From Agrypnia vestita (lineage: Eukaryota; Arthropoda; Insecta; Trichoptera; Phryganeidae): a DNA stretch of 64,000 bases. Below the pieces are notes generated by a model that worked only from the letters and a program-made list of their open reading frames with translations, had not been told where the DNA came from and did not search any database. Shown here piece after piece: positions 1-11,594 of this stretch (positions are counted from its first letter, which is position 1; every line of letters starts with the position of its first letter). The stretch spans positions 37,876 through 101,875 of the forward strand of contig JADDOH010000165.1 of the NCBI GenBank assembly GCA_016648135.1. Direction: 5' to 3'. The position numbers and the translations under genes were made by a program.

Positions 1-254
1 GCTGATGTTAGCATAGTGAATAGAATTACAAAAGTCACTTTCGCTGACGGAGATCACGACCGCGGAAGACGTGGCGTGACGACATTAACCAGGTACTGGA
101 GGATGGTGCTATTGGGAGCCTTAACGATTGTCGAGCTTATATGCGACGATGTATGAAAGTGGAGGAGGCGAGAGTTGTATCTCAGAACAGAGTAATGGCG
201 CTCTATCCTCTCTGCCTACCCCCGCGGGGAAATGGCGTGATGGTAAATAAGTAA
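1..254 (+). pseudogene. RTE-like LINE, 3' end of reverse transcriptase ORF (cut by window edge)
   Basis: From about position 58 one frame reads RPRKTWRDDINQVLEDG, then a CRAYMRRCMKVEEARVV segment, ending at TAA 252-254. The same C-terminal tail (GRPRKTWHDQINQILEDG, RRACMRRCMNVDEAKVV) ends the better-preserved minus-strand copy at 52986-54184, which also carries the reverse transcriptase domain, so this is the last part of the same LINE family. The segment lies outside the catalytic palm and its function is unknown. Just after the stop is a short TAAG-type repeat, in line with the microsatellite tails typical of RTE-clade elements. The 5' part lies outside the window. Identity to the family is clear; the clade name is inferred. 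Confidence 0.75.
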
Positions 255-365
255 GTACAACGTTGGATATAAAGGATGTTTCTGTCTTTACAGACCTGAT
301 TTGGAAAATATTTACATAAATAAACTATAATCGAGTCGGAGGCCTATCGCTTGGACCGCGCCCTT

Positions 366-556
366 CTATCGGATTGCGTCTTGCGCTGTCTCTATTACTT
401 GTGGCCAGTGGTAGTTCAATCTTTCTTCGCAGAGCCTCCGCGTTTGTCTTTTCCACATTTCCCAGGGTGACCTGCGGACCTGCCGTCTGCCGCTGACGAG
501 AAAATCTATTCGGGCAATTTTACTGTCCCCGTGCGGAGGATATATCCGAGCATAGA
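366..556 (-). pseudogene. Decayed coding relic, unassigned
   Basis: On the minus strand an open frame without a usable start reads YPPHGDSKIARIDFLVSGRR, followed by about 38 residues rich in Arg and Trp (for example EMWKRQTRRLCEERLNYH), and ends at a TAG near 366. The region is more GC-rich than its neighbourhood and reads like coding sequence; beyond 556 it breaks into stops. I do not recognise the protein. It sits next to a LINE 3' end, so a retrotransposon origin is the simplest guess. Confidence 0.3.
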
Positions 557-559
557 TAG

Positions 560-1060
560 GATTTTTCTATTTGGAGTTACAGCGAGATCATCCCAAGATC
601 CTCTCAGATGAAATCATTCCTGATTTAATCTCCTAACTTCGGCGTCGCTATTCGTGGGTATCTCATCTCTGCAGCCTTCTCGACGGATTTTCTCCGTCAG
701 TACCGAAAGTTGATTGCCATCAATCAGTCCGGGGTAGTACACCGGCATAAAAATGGTCGGTTTTGTCTAACCGTTAAGCTCGACTCGGCAGTAAGACAAG
801 ATTAATTCGAGAAATATTCGAACAAAGTTCATTCGAGCAAATTCAAAACTCGTTATTCGGTTAGTGTATTCGAGGAATACCGAATAACGCTGTCAGTTGA
901 AAACGGTACCTACCTACTTTTGAGATGTTTGGAAGTGTCAAAGTGCCTCAAGAAGTCTGAATTATGCAATACTGCCCCTTTGTTACTAAATTTATTGAAT
1001 AACTTACAATGCAGAACGTGAAAATATTTTTTTTAAATGTCAATTGTAGATTGACATTTT
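560..1060. other. No gene seen; ATTCGA-rich stretch
   Basis: GC-richer DNA to about 770 continues from the coding relic. Around 810-885 the words ATTCGA and TTCGAG recur irregularly. No ORF, RNA gene or mobile-element end is recognisable. Confidence 0.4.
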
Positions 1061-1121
1061 TAAAAATATTGATTATTTTATTTGTATATATCTACTTTTA
1101 TGTGAGTTTTTTTCACCAACA

Positions 1122-1150
1122 TGTTTCAGAAATTACCATTCCATCATCGG
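1122..1150 (-). ncRNA. Hammerhead-like core, decayed
   Basis: Minus strand: the first box reads CCGATGA instead of CTGATGA, then an AT-rich stem II and GAAAC. The change hits conserved U4, so this copy is probably inactive. It is the left-arm partner of the core at 1390-1417. Confidence 0.4.
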
Positions 1151-1389
1151 AGTTCTGTATAATGTGTATAACTGTCAAAAAATTCGAATGAAATGTCTTT
1201 TGTTCCTTGTTTTTCCAAATTATTTGAAAAATTATTTTAAAAAAATATTATCACTGAAGTTCTTGATTACTCGCAATTATTGGAAAAAAAATTAGAACTG
1301 GGCTGGTAGTCAAATTCAATTGATTATTAATAATATTTTAATTAAAAACAAGGAACAAAAGACATTTCATTCGAATTTTATACAGCACC

Positions 1390-1417
1390 CTGATGATGGA
1401 ATGGTAATTTCTGAAAC
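1390..1417 (+). ncRNA. Hammerhead ribozyme-like core
   Basis: CTGATGA, then a GGAAT/ATTTC stem II around a GGTA loop, then GAAAC. PLE terminal repeats are known to carry hammerhead ribozymes. The cleavage-site strand (stem III plus NUH) was not identified, so activity is not shown. Confidence 0.5.
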
Positions 1418-1489
1418 ATGTTGGTGAAAAAAAACTCACATAAAAGTAGATATATACAAATAAAATAATCAATATTTTATAAATATTAG

Positions 1490-2354
1490 TAAAATATTAA
1501 AGAAAATACGCTTCCGAGACAACCACTTTAAATTTATTAAAATTTTCTACGACGAAAGTTGTATCGGATTTTTTTAACCACCCAGAAAATAAGTTTCTAG
1601 TTTATTCAGTTCGGTGAGTGGAGACTCAAATACTCAAATATGTTTTAAGACGAAAATTTAGAATAAGGTTAAATAACACCAAAATAATACAAATAAGTAG
1701 GAACCAATTTTTCGAGCTTTCGCGATAACCCGCTCGTGAGCCAAGGACGTGTGAGCACATTTATATTGAGAGCAAATAAATTGGATTGTGTGGTGACATG
1801 ACATAACAGATTTATAAACCTTACTTATTCATTCTTAAAGAAACGTTGTCAAATATACATATCAAAAATACAACGATAGACAAGGGAGTTTACATGTAGG
1901 TAAAGGAAAGTTGCCAGCAACAGGGGAAACCGTATAGTCATGGGATACTTCAGACATTTTTTCTTCTGATTGAGTACCTAAATTCCAGGAAATGAAACTG
2001 CGCTTTGAAATAAATACCATCTATTCGATTATTTTATTAGTTTTTATATAAACAGTTGGTTTTTTTTTATAAATTAAAGTAAGTTGGAAAAAAATAAATT
2101 GTAATTACATAACAAAAAGCACAGTTATTGGACAATTTTTTCAGTTACTGGACACCCAGTACCTCCTCATCGATTTAAATTAAATGTGGACGCTTCTGCA
2201 AAACTTGTAATTAATTGCCTCGACTCTGCATAGAATTTTTCGATTAAAAATGAATGCCTCATATCATTGAGGCGAATGCTCACACTCGGCTGTAAGGAAG
2301 GAGAATCTATGCCCTATAGATTTAAGAGACTACAATTTGCTGTTTTTTAGCTTT
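1490..2354. other. AT-rich, no gene seen
   Basis: I see no ORF with recognisable protein similarity and no terminal repeats. At 2337 the flank of the hAT-type element begins. Confidence 0.4.
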
Positions 2355-2362
2355 GCCATGAC

Positions 2363-3302
2363 CAGGGTTCGAAAAAATCCTATTTTTATATTAAAAATCA
2401 AAAATCGGATTTTTATATATATATATATCCGATATATATCGAAAATTGGATGTATATCCAAACATTTTTTCTCCTTTTTTGCAAACGTCGGTCGATTAAT
2501 ACAAACTCGAAATAATTAGAAATATATTTTTTTATTTTGTACAAGAATTATTATTTATTAAATAAATGAATTGCATTAATTACTGAAAAAAGCTAATATA
2601 TGCAATTATTATATATATGTTATAAAAGTTGCTCTTTCTTATGTGGTATTATGGGTGTTTGTTTCTTTTTGTGAAATAAAAAACCGATTATATGAAACAA
2701 ATTAAACTTTTCTTTCGTATTGAATCAGAATCTAATCTATAAGATTTAAAAAAAATATCTTTAGTATACATTTACTCTTAGAATTTAAGTCCTTAACTTT
2801 TAATAATCAGTCTGTTTAAGATATCACATGAAGATTCCTCGGGAAAAAACACGAACGCCAAGAAATGTTGATTTTGAGAAACAGTTTTTTATAGTTTCAA
2901 AGTTTATATTTCTTTAACTTTATGCTCCTTCTATATAAATATTGAATCAACTTATTACTTTATAAACAAACATGTTCTTTGGCTTTACTTAAAAATATGT
3001 AAATTGACAACAACGTTTTTTGACAATCGGCGGGCGGACATTTCTGTGTCTTGCGACGGATAAACAGATATAAATTGAACTATTACAGCTGACCACAATG
3101 ATTGTACCATATATGTAATACTCCAGTATTACATATATAGATTTTACCCAATTCTGATTTATTGTATAAAATAATACCCCGAAAAGTCAACAGATGGCAG
3201 CGCCATCTAGTAACGACCACAGATATCAAAAAAAAAACAACCTGTAGCAAATCGTGATATATATCACGATATATATCCGCGGATATATATCCTCGAACCC
3301 TG
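2363..3302. mobile_element. hAT-type non-autonomous element with perfect 8-bp target duplication
   Basis: The element begins CAGGGTTCGA and ends TCGAACCCTG, a perfect 10-bp terminal inverted repeat. It is flanked on both sides by GCCATGAC (2355-2362 and 3303-3310), an exact 8-bp target-site duplication. The CAGGG terminus and the 8-bp duplication are hallmarks of the hAT superfamily. The 940-bp interior is AT-rich and encodes no recognisable transposase. Near both ends it has short palindromic blocks of the type ATATATCC / GGATATAT, which may be subterminal binding sites. The intact ends and perfect duplication suggest a fairly recent insertion mobilised in trans. Confidence 0.88.
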
Positions 3303-3310
3303 GCCATGAC

Positions 3311-6160
3311 TATTAAAAAATCTCAAGAAACATAAACATTAATACTTTTTTGTGCATATACATTTATAAAAATTAAATATTTAATATTAATTCGTGAAAA
3401 CCCATTACTTTTATGAAAGAGAAAGATAAAGAAAAGCTTCTAGTCATCTGAAAATTAAAGACAAGTTGCCTGGGTGGGTTACTGACCCAATTTTTGAATA
3501 TTGATTCAATCTTCATTTTGTACCGATAACAAACTAAACAGTATTATAGCGAGAATATTTTGCCATTTAATGCATTATTACTCGTAGACAATGTTCCTGG
3601 ATACCCAAAATTTCTGCAAAACTTGTACCTGGCAATTAATGTTTCGTTTCTTCCCAAAATTACATATCACTACTGCCACCCTTAAGCATTATTATATGAG
3701 GAAAATAATGAATCAAACAATCGAGGCAATTAACACGTGAGGAGGATCTACGTTAAGAGATTTTTGATAAAGTGAATAAAAGCGCCAACAATAAAAGATT
3801 GCTGAAAAAAATGTTTCCCACACGCGATGAGCGATTCAAATAAATTTAAAAAAAACTGTTACATACCTGCGGCTAACCTAATGAATAAATTGAAATTAAA
3901 TGTCAGCAACGAAAACGTTTCATATGCGTAATAAGTATAAAATAATAACTGAATAAAGGTTATTCATAGTGATTAATATCTAATTTTTGGAAAATAATTC
4001 AATAGATATACATTTTTCAACACATTTTCAATAAAATGTAGGATTGAATAATAATTTGCCAAGTAGCGAGTCAAAAAAGGTCAGCAACGTCGTTACGTTT
4101 ATCCGAGATGAATCTTTAATATGCCGACACTCGAGTCATTTCAGATACTGGGTCATCGGAGAGGGGAACATTTTGGAGAAGGCTGAGTCACTGAATCGGT
4201 TGAGTGGCGATATTGGGAATTGGAGAATTTTATGTCTCATATACCTGAGTCTTGCTTTAAGATTACCTCGTGGAGCTGGCTATCTCGTGTGTGTATGTAT
4301 GGTAGTATAAATAAAAATGTACCGGAGAGGTTGATCACGAATTTAATTGTGCAGTTGAGCGAGATTTAAAAGGAAAATAATAAGCAGTTTTGTGACAATT
4401 ACATTTATAGGGAGGCATAGTAAAATTTTCAGATATAAAGATTGACTTAAATAAATACATACCTGAACACATTTTCTTTACGCCACTATTTAGCCATGAT
4501 TCGCAGAATTTTTAACTAAGACATCAATACATTAAAGTAAGGATTATCGATTAATATTTTATGTATAAAAAAAACTTCGGTGCAAAAACGAACAAAACCA
4601 CGGCGTGTCTCTGACGTGGGACATATATACCGTTTGACTCACGAACATTAAAATATTTTTGGAAGAGCTTTTGAACATCGCGCCGTTAGGACGTTGTTAT
4701 TTCATAAAATGCCATTATTAATTATTCGATATACGAAAAGAACTTGTGCCACATTAAAATGAAGCTCTAATATAATCCGTGCTAATGGGATTTACCTTGT
4801 GTACATAAGCAAAAACGAAGTACCTATAAATACCAAATAGAATAATCTAACAGTTAACCTGCAAGGCGATTTTATGATAGGAACCTTTTTATTAAATATT
4901 AATTTTAATAATAATTAAATTTTGACAGTATATTCTTAAATAAAATCTCTTTTTTAAAACAAAACTTTTTTTGGTTTCAAGCTGGTATTTCAATTTAATT
5001 ATATTTCTTTTTTTTTAATTTTTATGAATGGGTAATCATGTTTTCCCTAACATGAATAAACATTTGGCAGGGATCAATAGAAATTTGAATATAATAAATA
5101 GTATTCTCAGGATACTTGTTAAATGTCAATATTTATTTTATAATGGCAGATATATTTGCTTTAATTTATATTTGGAAACTTTGGATGAAGAAAAGATGTA
5201 GGAAAAATAAACGATTTCTACCAACTTTTTAAATAACAGAAGTACTTACTTATTTTATGTAATATTCATCATATCAAAATTACCGAAGAGTATAATGTTA
5301 TGTAAAAGGGGTCAAGACATAACTGTTAGGATACCGCGAATCAATGAAAATAGACCCGATAATTGTGTATTTAGTGTAAACGTCGAGTAAAATAAAATTT
5401 ATAATGAAAGATGCCTCCATCGTTCGAGCTAAGATGAAAATGTATCCTTTACTATAAAATAGCTTTATACGAAATTGCTTTTTTATCGTAAAATGTGAAG
5501 CTCCATAGGACCTAAGTAGCGCGACGTGGTGACCGTTTTTCGATGGATCAGTAGAATTTACTCTAGCGAGTAGCGAGCCGCTATTTAAGGCTAGAGAGCC
5601 GTTTCACAAACATGCGGATCTGTCAAATTACGTCGATAGATCATCCGCTTTCAAGCCGTGCGCGAGATGTCATCTGAGCGCAAATCTAATAAAAATTACA
5701 CGTTCGTTACATATTTGTGGTACATACGTTGTTAAAACAGTAAGGTTTTGATAGAAAGAGATGGTCATATATTCTTCGATTCCATCGGTGTCACTCGTCC
5801 CTGGGGACTACTACATCTGTCAAAATATTTACTTATTTTAACTTTTGACAAATGATCTTATATTATTTGAGTAGACTTAATATTTTCCATAAATAATTTA
5901 AAAAACATATTAATAATTCTGAAATACTTTTCAAATCATAATGCATACCGTAATATTAAACAAGAAATAAATACATAGTAGAGGTGAACGCGCATGCGCA
6001 CGGCGCGTACAGTGTGTATCTTGACACATTAAATGATTCTGGAACAATTGTTGAAATTGGGATAATACCGAAACTGACATGTGACCAACGTTCCCTCTAA
6101 TTTTTCTATTGCGTGTGCGGATCTTCGACGCGTCTGTACAGTGGCTTTGCGATAAATTTA
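3311..6160. other. No gene or mobile element recognised
   Basis: About 2.8 kb of AT-rich DNA. A TTG-started 88-codon frame at 4044-4310 has fairly balanced composition but no recognisable protein. I see no inverted-repeat ends, RNA genes or promoter clusters that I would defend. Confidence 0.35.
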
Positions 6161-6162
6161 CA

Positions 6163-6180
6163 CCCCCCCCCCCCCCCCCC
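6163..6180 (+). repeat. Poly-C tract (18 C)
   Basis: An uninterrupted run of 18 C in otherwise AT-rich DNA. It is a likely length-variable and sequencing-error-prone site, and it makes an apparent minus-strand poly-glycine frame meaningless. Confidence 0.95.
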
Positions 6181-6399
6181 ATAAACACATACAATTTTTT
6201 ATTAAAAATTATTAAGAGATTAAGAAAGCTATAAATAATAATGAATCTATTATTAACAACCAAAAAAATTTAACTTATTCCTATTTTGAATATGTTCCCT
6301 TTCACCCTATCACCTGTTTCTTTCGCACCCCCCACTATTTACCCCCATTTGGACACTTAACACTGAAGTATGATTGTTTATAATTTTTGTAAAGTTCAA

Positions 6400-6495
6400 T
6401 TAGTATTGGGTATACCCTGATGAAGGAACGTCGTTTCCGAAACCGGTTGGTTTTACCAAATAAATTTTAGTGGTGTAAACAAAGTTAACTAGTTT
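6400..6495 (+). repeat. PLE-like terminal fragment
   Basis: A hammerhead-like core (6417-6443) is followed by a tail containing AAATAAATTTTAGTGGTG and then AAACAAAGTTAA. Nearly the same tail forms both arms of the hairpin at 11144-11237, so the two loci share a family. No PLE coding sequence adjoins. Confidence 0.5.
6417..6443 (+). ncRNA. Hammerhead ribozyme-like core
   Basis: CTGATGA, a GGAA/TTCC stem II, then GAAAC. Same arrangement as the PLE ends elsewhere in the window; the cleavage strand was not identified. Confidence 0.5.
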
Positions 6496-6499
6496 AATT

Positions 6500-7760
6500 A
6501 TATTAATAATTAACGTGTTGCTAATAAAAAAATTAGTTTTTTAATAGTGAATGAAGACTCAAAGTGCGAATATAGATACAATATATCGTTTAAGATCATA
6601 TTTTTATATGAATAAACAACATTTGAAAATCATCAAAAATCGTAATAATTTCTTGCATGTTTGAAACATTATAACTTTATTAATATTGAATATTTCTTAA
6701 TTTCCTACGTACGGATTTTAGATAATTAAGTAATCTTTATACGTATAAAAAACATATTATGCTTCAAACGAATTTTAAACGGACCACTCTTCGCCCGGGA
6801 ACATTAAAAACGTTTTTTTGCCGCGGCCTGTGGATTAATGCCTATATTTTTCTTAATTATTGTAAATGTAAAAAGCGCCGAAATATGCATTTGCAGTGAA
6901 TTAATGCCTTAACGCCAGCGCTTGTCTTTTCGGATCGCGTGCAGAGATTTACTGCCCCGCAATGAACACAGCAGCCCAACACTATACAAGACAAGTAATG
7001 AGGTTTACATGACGCACCACTTTGAATGGTTTAAATCTTGCCTCTCTTTATTTGGGTACGTGAAATAAATTGAAGGCTTTTTGTAGATGTGTCTTTACAA
7101 TGAATGTTACCATTTTTGTAGCCTGTAGACCTCCTGACGTAGAAACATTGCAGGGAGAGAAGATAACAAACAAGTAATTAGGTGAGAGCTCTAGGATGAT
7201 AATTGTTGATGGCCTTTGTTAATTTTGAGAAAATTATCTGCAAAGTTGTCATTTTGTATGATTATCAAACATTTGCTGTATTTAATCTCCTTCGAAAGTC
7301 GACAATTTCGTTCGGGGGAAATATTCTATGTACGACTAAAGAGAGGTTACATACATAATATACACTTACACATTAAAAATTTATTTGGCGGAAAGTAGTA
7401 TGATTTATATATTATTTTACATAAAAAGACAATGTTGAGGATATACCAAAAAATAATCTAATTGCAAACACACCCACGATTGTAAATGAATAAACTTAAA
7501 TAAAGAGAGTTGACAATGTATTATTTTCATAGTTTTTAATATTTTATAACAATACCGTGCTTATGTGCGCGTTCCATGTTCTAATACGAAGGATTCTCTT
7601 AATCAAATCCTAATTATCTACGTGTCTTTGAGAAGAAAAATCTTTAAATTTTGATATAGTAGATTTAGCGGTGTCTTTTTAAAATTATGGAGTGAGAAAT
7701 GTGAAGACAATTATAGCCATATAAAAAGGTGGTAATTCTGATGAAAATAGTCAAGGAAAG
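6500..7760. other. No gene seen
   Basis: AT-rich sequence with a modest GC-rich patch near 6785-7000. No protein, RNA gene or transposon end could be recognised. Confidence 0.35.
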
Positions 7761-7761
7761 G

Positions 7762-7940
7762 AAAGAACACGCGGTTCTCGGAGTCTCATTATATTCCTTA
7801 AGATTGGACAAGGTGAGGTAGACCAAATATTGGAGGGCGGTTCTGTTGGATGCTTCAACGAATGATATATGAAAATGAAAAATGCAAGAGTGGTATATCA
7901 GAAAACGCGTTGCGGAGAAACAACGTGATGGTGTGTTAAT
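7762..7940 (+). pseudogene. RTE-like LINE, strongly decayed 3' end
   Basis: The words DQILEGGSVGCFNE (approximate), MKMKNARVVYQ and a final GTGATGGTGTGTTAA align by eye with the C-terminal tail of the RTE-like family (compare QVLEDGAIGSLND and VEEARVV at positions 1-254). Stops and frameshifts interrupt the frame. It is an older copy of the same family, truncated at its 5' side. Confidence 0.55.
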
Positions 7941-7959
7941 TGTTTAGGTTTCACCGGAA

Positions 7960-9535
7960 CCCGAACTAGTAAGTACACACTAGGTTTTAGTGTGAGGTGA
8001 CGCATTCTCTACCGGAAAAAGTTCAATTTCTTTTACAATAAAAACAATCAATCATATAACAAATTGCAGAAGAGCACTTATTTCGGTCTATTTTGATTGG
8101 TTTGCGTTATCTTAACAATCATATTAACCGCTATTTTATAACATGTACGCTTCGTCAATGTTGACTTGATAATATTTGACAAATTCACACAGAAACTTTA
8201 CGCGTACATAAATATTAGGTGTGTCTGTGAGACGGTTGTTTGATCAGTACTAAGAGTAGTAGTTATGCAAAAAGCATATATTTTTACAAATCGGGTGTTT
8301 AAATTGATGGAAAACGCAAAAATCTATGCGTTTTCTAAACTATTACTCTAAATCAAATAACCGGCCTCAAGGATATTAGAATGATGTTGTTAACTTGAGA
8401 ATGGGGTGAATGCAGGATATTCGAGCCGGATAATCGAAAAACGGTTAATCCAAAGTAGGCTTTGATTAAGTTAAACTACAAATATTAAAATACAAATATA
8501 CTTTGTTATACAGTAATCGTGACATAAAAGGGATTTGCAAATAATTTCAATGTAAATTACTCTGAACTGAAATAAAAACATTAATGGGCATTTAAAAGTC
8601 GCAGCAACTGACCCCGTACTCCGAAAATGCAACTTAAGTAGCATGATTGCGAACACTACGGTCGCTGGAGGCCAGTGGCCCATAGGAAGAAATCATTTAC
8701 GAGACTCACAGCGGGCCACACACACGCACCCTGGTCTGGGACGCGCCGCGCAGGATCCCGAAAAGGGTAAGCAAAACCCTGAATATGAAATCTGGAAAGA
8801 GCACGATTTGGCTAGGAAATCGGCTGCCTGGTGGTTTTACCTCATCAGGGTGCAAAGGGAATGGCGGGATCATCGTAGCGGGATCATCGTGTGCTCGACG
8901 ATATTTTAAGAATCTAATATTATCTATATTTTCTTTAATAATTTTTAACTGTAGTTGGACTTTGACCAATTACTCACATTATCTAATCTTCTCTTCCTCC
9001 ACCTCTATCCTGACTACTAGCTCCTCATCCTTTTTCTCCCACTATTTAACTAATTTATTGTTCTTTTTTCACATTCAATCACTTACCATTATTCAGTCTT
9101 AACATTATTTGTTGCTAACTACTACTCATAAGTATTTTAAAATAAGTAACTTAAAAATATCTTATCTAACTTTGTTCTTAGCATCTGTGAATCTTTTTAA
9201 TTGGTCTACAAAACACTACGCTTTTACATTATATGTTTAAAAAACTGTTAAGAATCCTTAATAAAAAAATAAAAATAAATATTTTTCTTTAATGTTTAAT
9301 TGTTGAAATTAAAATAATTTTCTTTACTGATTTAGCTGTCTAAATTAAGAGGGTTCCTGTAATAATTTAGCATCGAAAAAGAGTTAGATCTTAAGTTATT
9401 TGCTACTGTTTTATTTTTGGGTTGAATCGAAAACCACTGCTACTATTTATGTAAAATGGACTTATTAAATTCCGAGCATTGATTTAGTTACAATAGAGTT
9501 TTTGCTAGGCCCTGCGGGCGGCTGTCTAGGCCGCC
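7960..9535. other. No gene seen; GC-richer patch 8640-8910
   Basis: Open frames exist on both strands at 8640-8970 but no protein family is recognisable and the frames overlap each other, so none is called. The rest is AT-rich. Confidence 0.35.
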
Positions 9536-9830
9536 GCGCGGCCGATGGTAGCCGCTGCGTGGTGATTGATAGCCGCTACGCGGCCATTGCTATTTGCTCG
9601 CTGCCATGTGCTCGATGACAATGTGGTCGACTATGGTAGCCGCTTCACGGCTGGCAGTGACCGCTGCTCGGCCATTGGTGTCTACAATTGGCTGTCATCG
9701 ATGGCAGATGCCAATGGCGGCTATAGTGGACGATTCGCAGTCAATGGTGGCCACTGCACGGTGTCAGCTTGTTGCAAGGCCATGCTATGGCTATGGTAGT
9801 CGCTTCGCAACAAGTGATAACTACTGCGCG
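9536..9830. repeat. Degenerate GC-rich ~21-bp minisatellite
   Basis: Variants of GGTAGCCGCTNCGCGGCCAT recur at roughly 20-23 bp spacing, for example near 9546, 9568, 9634 and 9796, in a block far more GC-rich than its surroundings. Unit boundaries drift, so this is an old, diverged array. Open frames across it are a by-product of low stop density. Confidence 0.55.
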
Positions 9831-9991
9831 GATAGGTCTGATAGGTCTTGATGGCGGCTATCTATATGTAATAATTTCGTTGTCTCTCGGTCCACAACGT
9901 CCGTAACTTGTTGGAATTACAACATAAGTTAATCAGAGTGTGACACGCAACCAGTCTGTGGGCCAGGTCACGCGCAAGGGTCGTTGTTAAT

Positions 9992-10017
9992 TACACCCGT
10001 GATTCTTCACGGGTGTA
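9992..10017. repeat. Perfect 10-bp stem-loop
   Basis: TACACCCGTG, a 6-base loop, then CACGGGTGTA. A compact GC-rich hairpin in AT-rich DNA. A hairpin near an element end is Helitron-like, but no CTRR terminus was found at the right distance, so no class is assigned. Confidence 0.7.
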
Positions 10018-10019
10018 CG

Positions 10020-11140
10020 GGTAGTTTAGATATAATTCAGACAAAATATTTATTCATTATTTCTAACCGATCAATAAGTCAGAGTGGAGTTTTAAAATTA
10101 ATATTTTGAACATGCTTTAAAATTTATTAATAGTTCAAGTTAATTTATCTATCAGTTGTCAATTGTCAAATTAACACTCTTTGCCGTCATATTAAAAAAT
10201 ATGGTCCAATATGCATGTCATATTCAAGTGGCGCCTTTTCTTAAAATTCTAACCAATTTTATTTTCATCAAAATAAAACAATCACATTTTAAAAATGATA
10301 TTCTCGCACTAAATTTAAAGAAAGATCTATCAAATACAATTTCACCTTAAAACAATAATGGAAAGTCGCACAAAGTCGATATACTAATTTTACATTTTTT
10401 ATTTTGCTGTGGATGTATTAAACACACGCAATAACCATTTATAATTGATTTGGGGCCAACTTCAATATAATGACAAACAATCTGATAACATTTAACATAT
10501 TAACAAATGCTTACATAGAAAGTCCGTATTTATTGTTTGTTTTTTAGAGTCGGTATTAGCGTTAGACTATTGGTATAGTATGTCCTTCTGTTATACAGAT
10601 TTTATAACAGTTTAGGTCAAATGTACAAGGTCGGAAAACAAAAAATACTCCACAGGAGCACGGTTAATCCAACTCCACGGATGATTGAGGACGGATAATT
10701 GGTTTTTACTTTGTCTAAATATTAAATTGTATTCTGGTAAGGAAAGGGGTCAGAAAGGCGTCGGCATCTGTGTAATGTTTCCGGAATGCCATCGATCGGC
10801 CAGTGTTGAGATGCGATGCGAGTGTTGAGCCGAAAAATGAATTTCCCACTTGTCCTGTCAGCAATGTATAAATCACCGAATAAATGACCGAACCGAAGTA
10901 AAGCACTCTGAAGAAAGAGCGCACAGTCAATAAAGCACGAGGAATATTTATGGAGGTAACTGGAATTAATTCTTTATTTTCTAAATGAAAATAGAATAAC
11001 GGCACGCTAACAACACGAGGCGCGAGATCACGAGCCTCGAAGAGATTCTGGAAGAAGCATCAACCGCTGAAATACAAACTGGCAACAACTCCGTTCATCT
11101 GGCGCGGAATATTGACCTTTGCTCAGCAACTTAAATTTAT
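10020..11140. other. No gene seen
   Basis: AT-rich DNA. A 96-codon minus-strand frame (10715-11005) has no recognisable domain and is within chance expectation. Confidence 0.35.
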
Positions 11141-11143
11141 GTT

Positions 11144-11237
11144 TAATATAAATTAACTTTGTTTAAACCACTTATTTATTGAAACATGTTGATTTTTTTC
11201 AATAAATAAGTGGTTTAAACAAAGTTAATTTATATTA
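11144..11237. repeat. Perfect 39-bp inverted repeat (hairpin)
   Basis: Bases 11144-11182 are the exact reverse complement of 11199-11237, with a 16-base spacer containing ACATGTTGATTTTTTT. The arm matches the tail of the PLE-like end at 6455-6490 (AAATAA, AGTGG, AAACAAAGTTAA). It therefore looks like two PLE tails joined head to head. Confidence 0.9.
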
Positions 11238-11594
11238 ATTATAATTATGTTACCACAAAATAAATTTGCTACATTTGAAGAAGAAGTTAAATTTATGTGT
11301 TTTTGTTTCAATATAGAATAAGAATAATCATTATTCACATCTCAAATACATTAAATTATTTATTTATCTAAGTACTTATTAATATTACTAGCGTGTCATA
11401 TGTGTACGTGTCAACAATGACGGACATTTTACTTTTTAATTTAAACTTCACATTTAATAATTAGTAGTCATAATATACTTATTAGTCAAAACAAAAAAGC
11501 CTATTGCGAAATCAATCTAAAATGAAAACTTGAATATTATTTGAAATCATACCAATTTTCAAAAGGAGTAATGTTTAAATTTTATTTAATTACT

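Larger units (their letters stand above)
1063..1484. repeat. Large inverted repeat with two hammerhead-like PLE ends
   Basis: The left arm (1063-1216) is the reverse complement of the right arm (1344-1484) apart from a few substitutions and about 10 extra bases in the left arm near 1165-1175. The arms are separated by about 127 bp. Each arm contains a hammerhead-like core followed by an AT-rich tail, the arrangement seen at the other PLE-like ends in this window. Two PLE ends in opposite orientation, or a foldback element, would both explain it. A transcript of the region could fold into a ~140-bp duplex. Confidence 0.75.

Noticed and set aside
5931..6263. 110-codon minus-strand frame with a poly-glycine run
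   Set aside because: It is created by the 18-base poly-C tract and has no domain.
8400..8465. pogo/Tigger-like words (GGATAATCGAAAAACGGTTAATCC), with a similar patch near 10660-10700
   Set aside because: No inverted partner, target duplication or transposase fragment was found.
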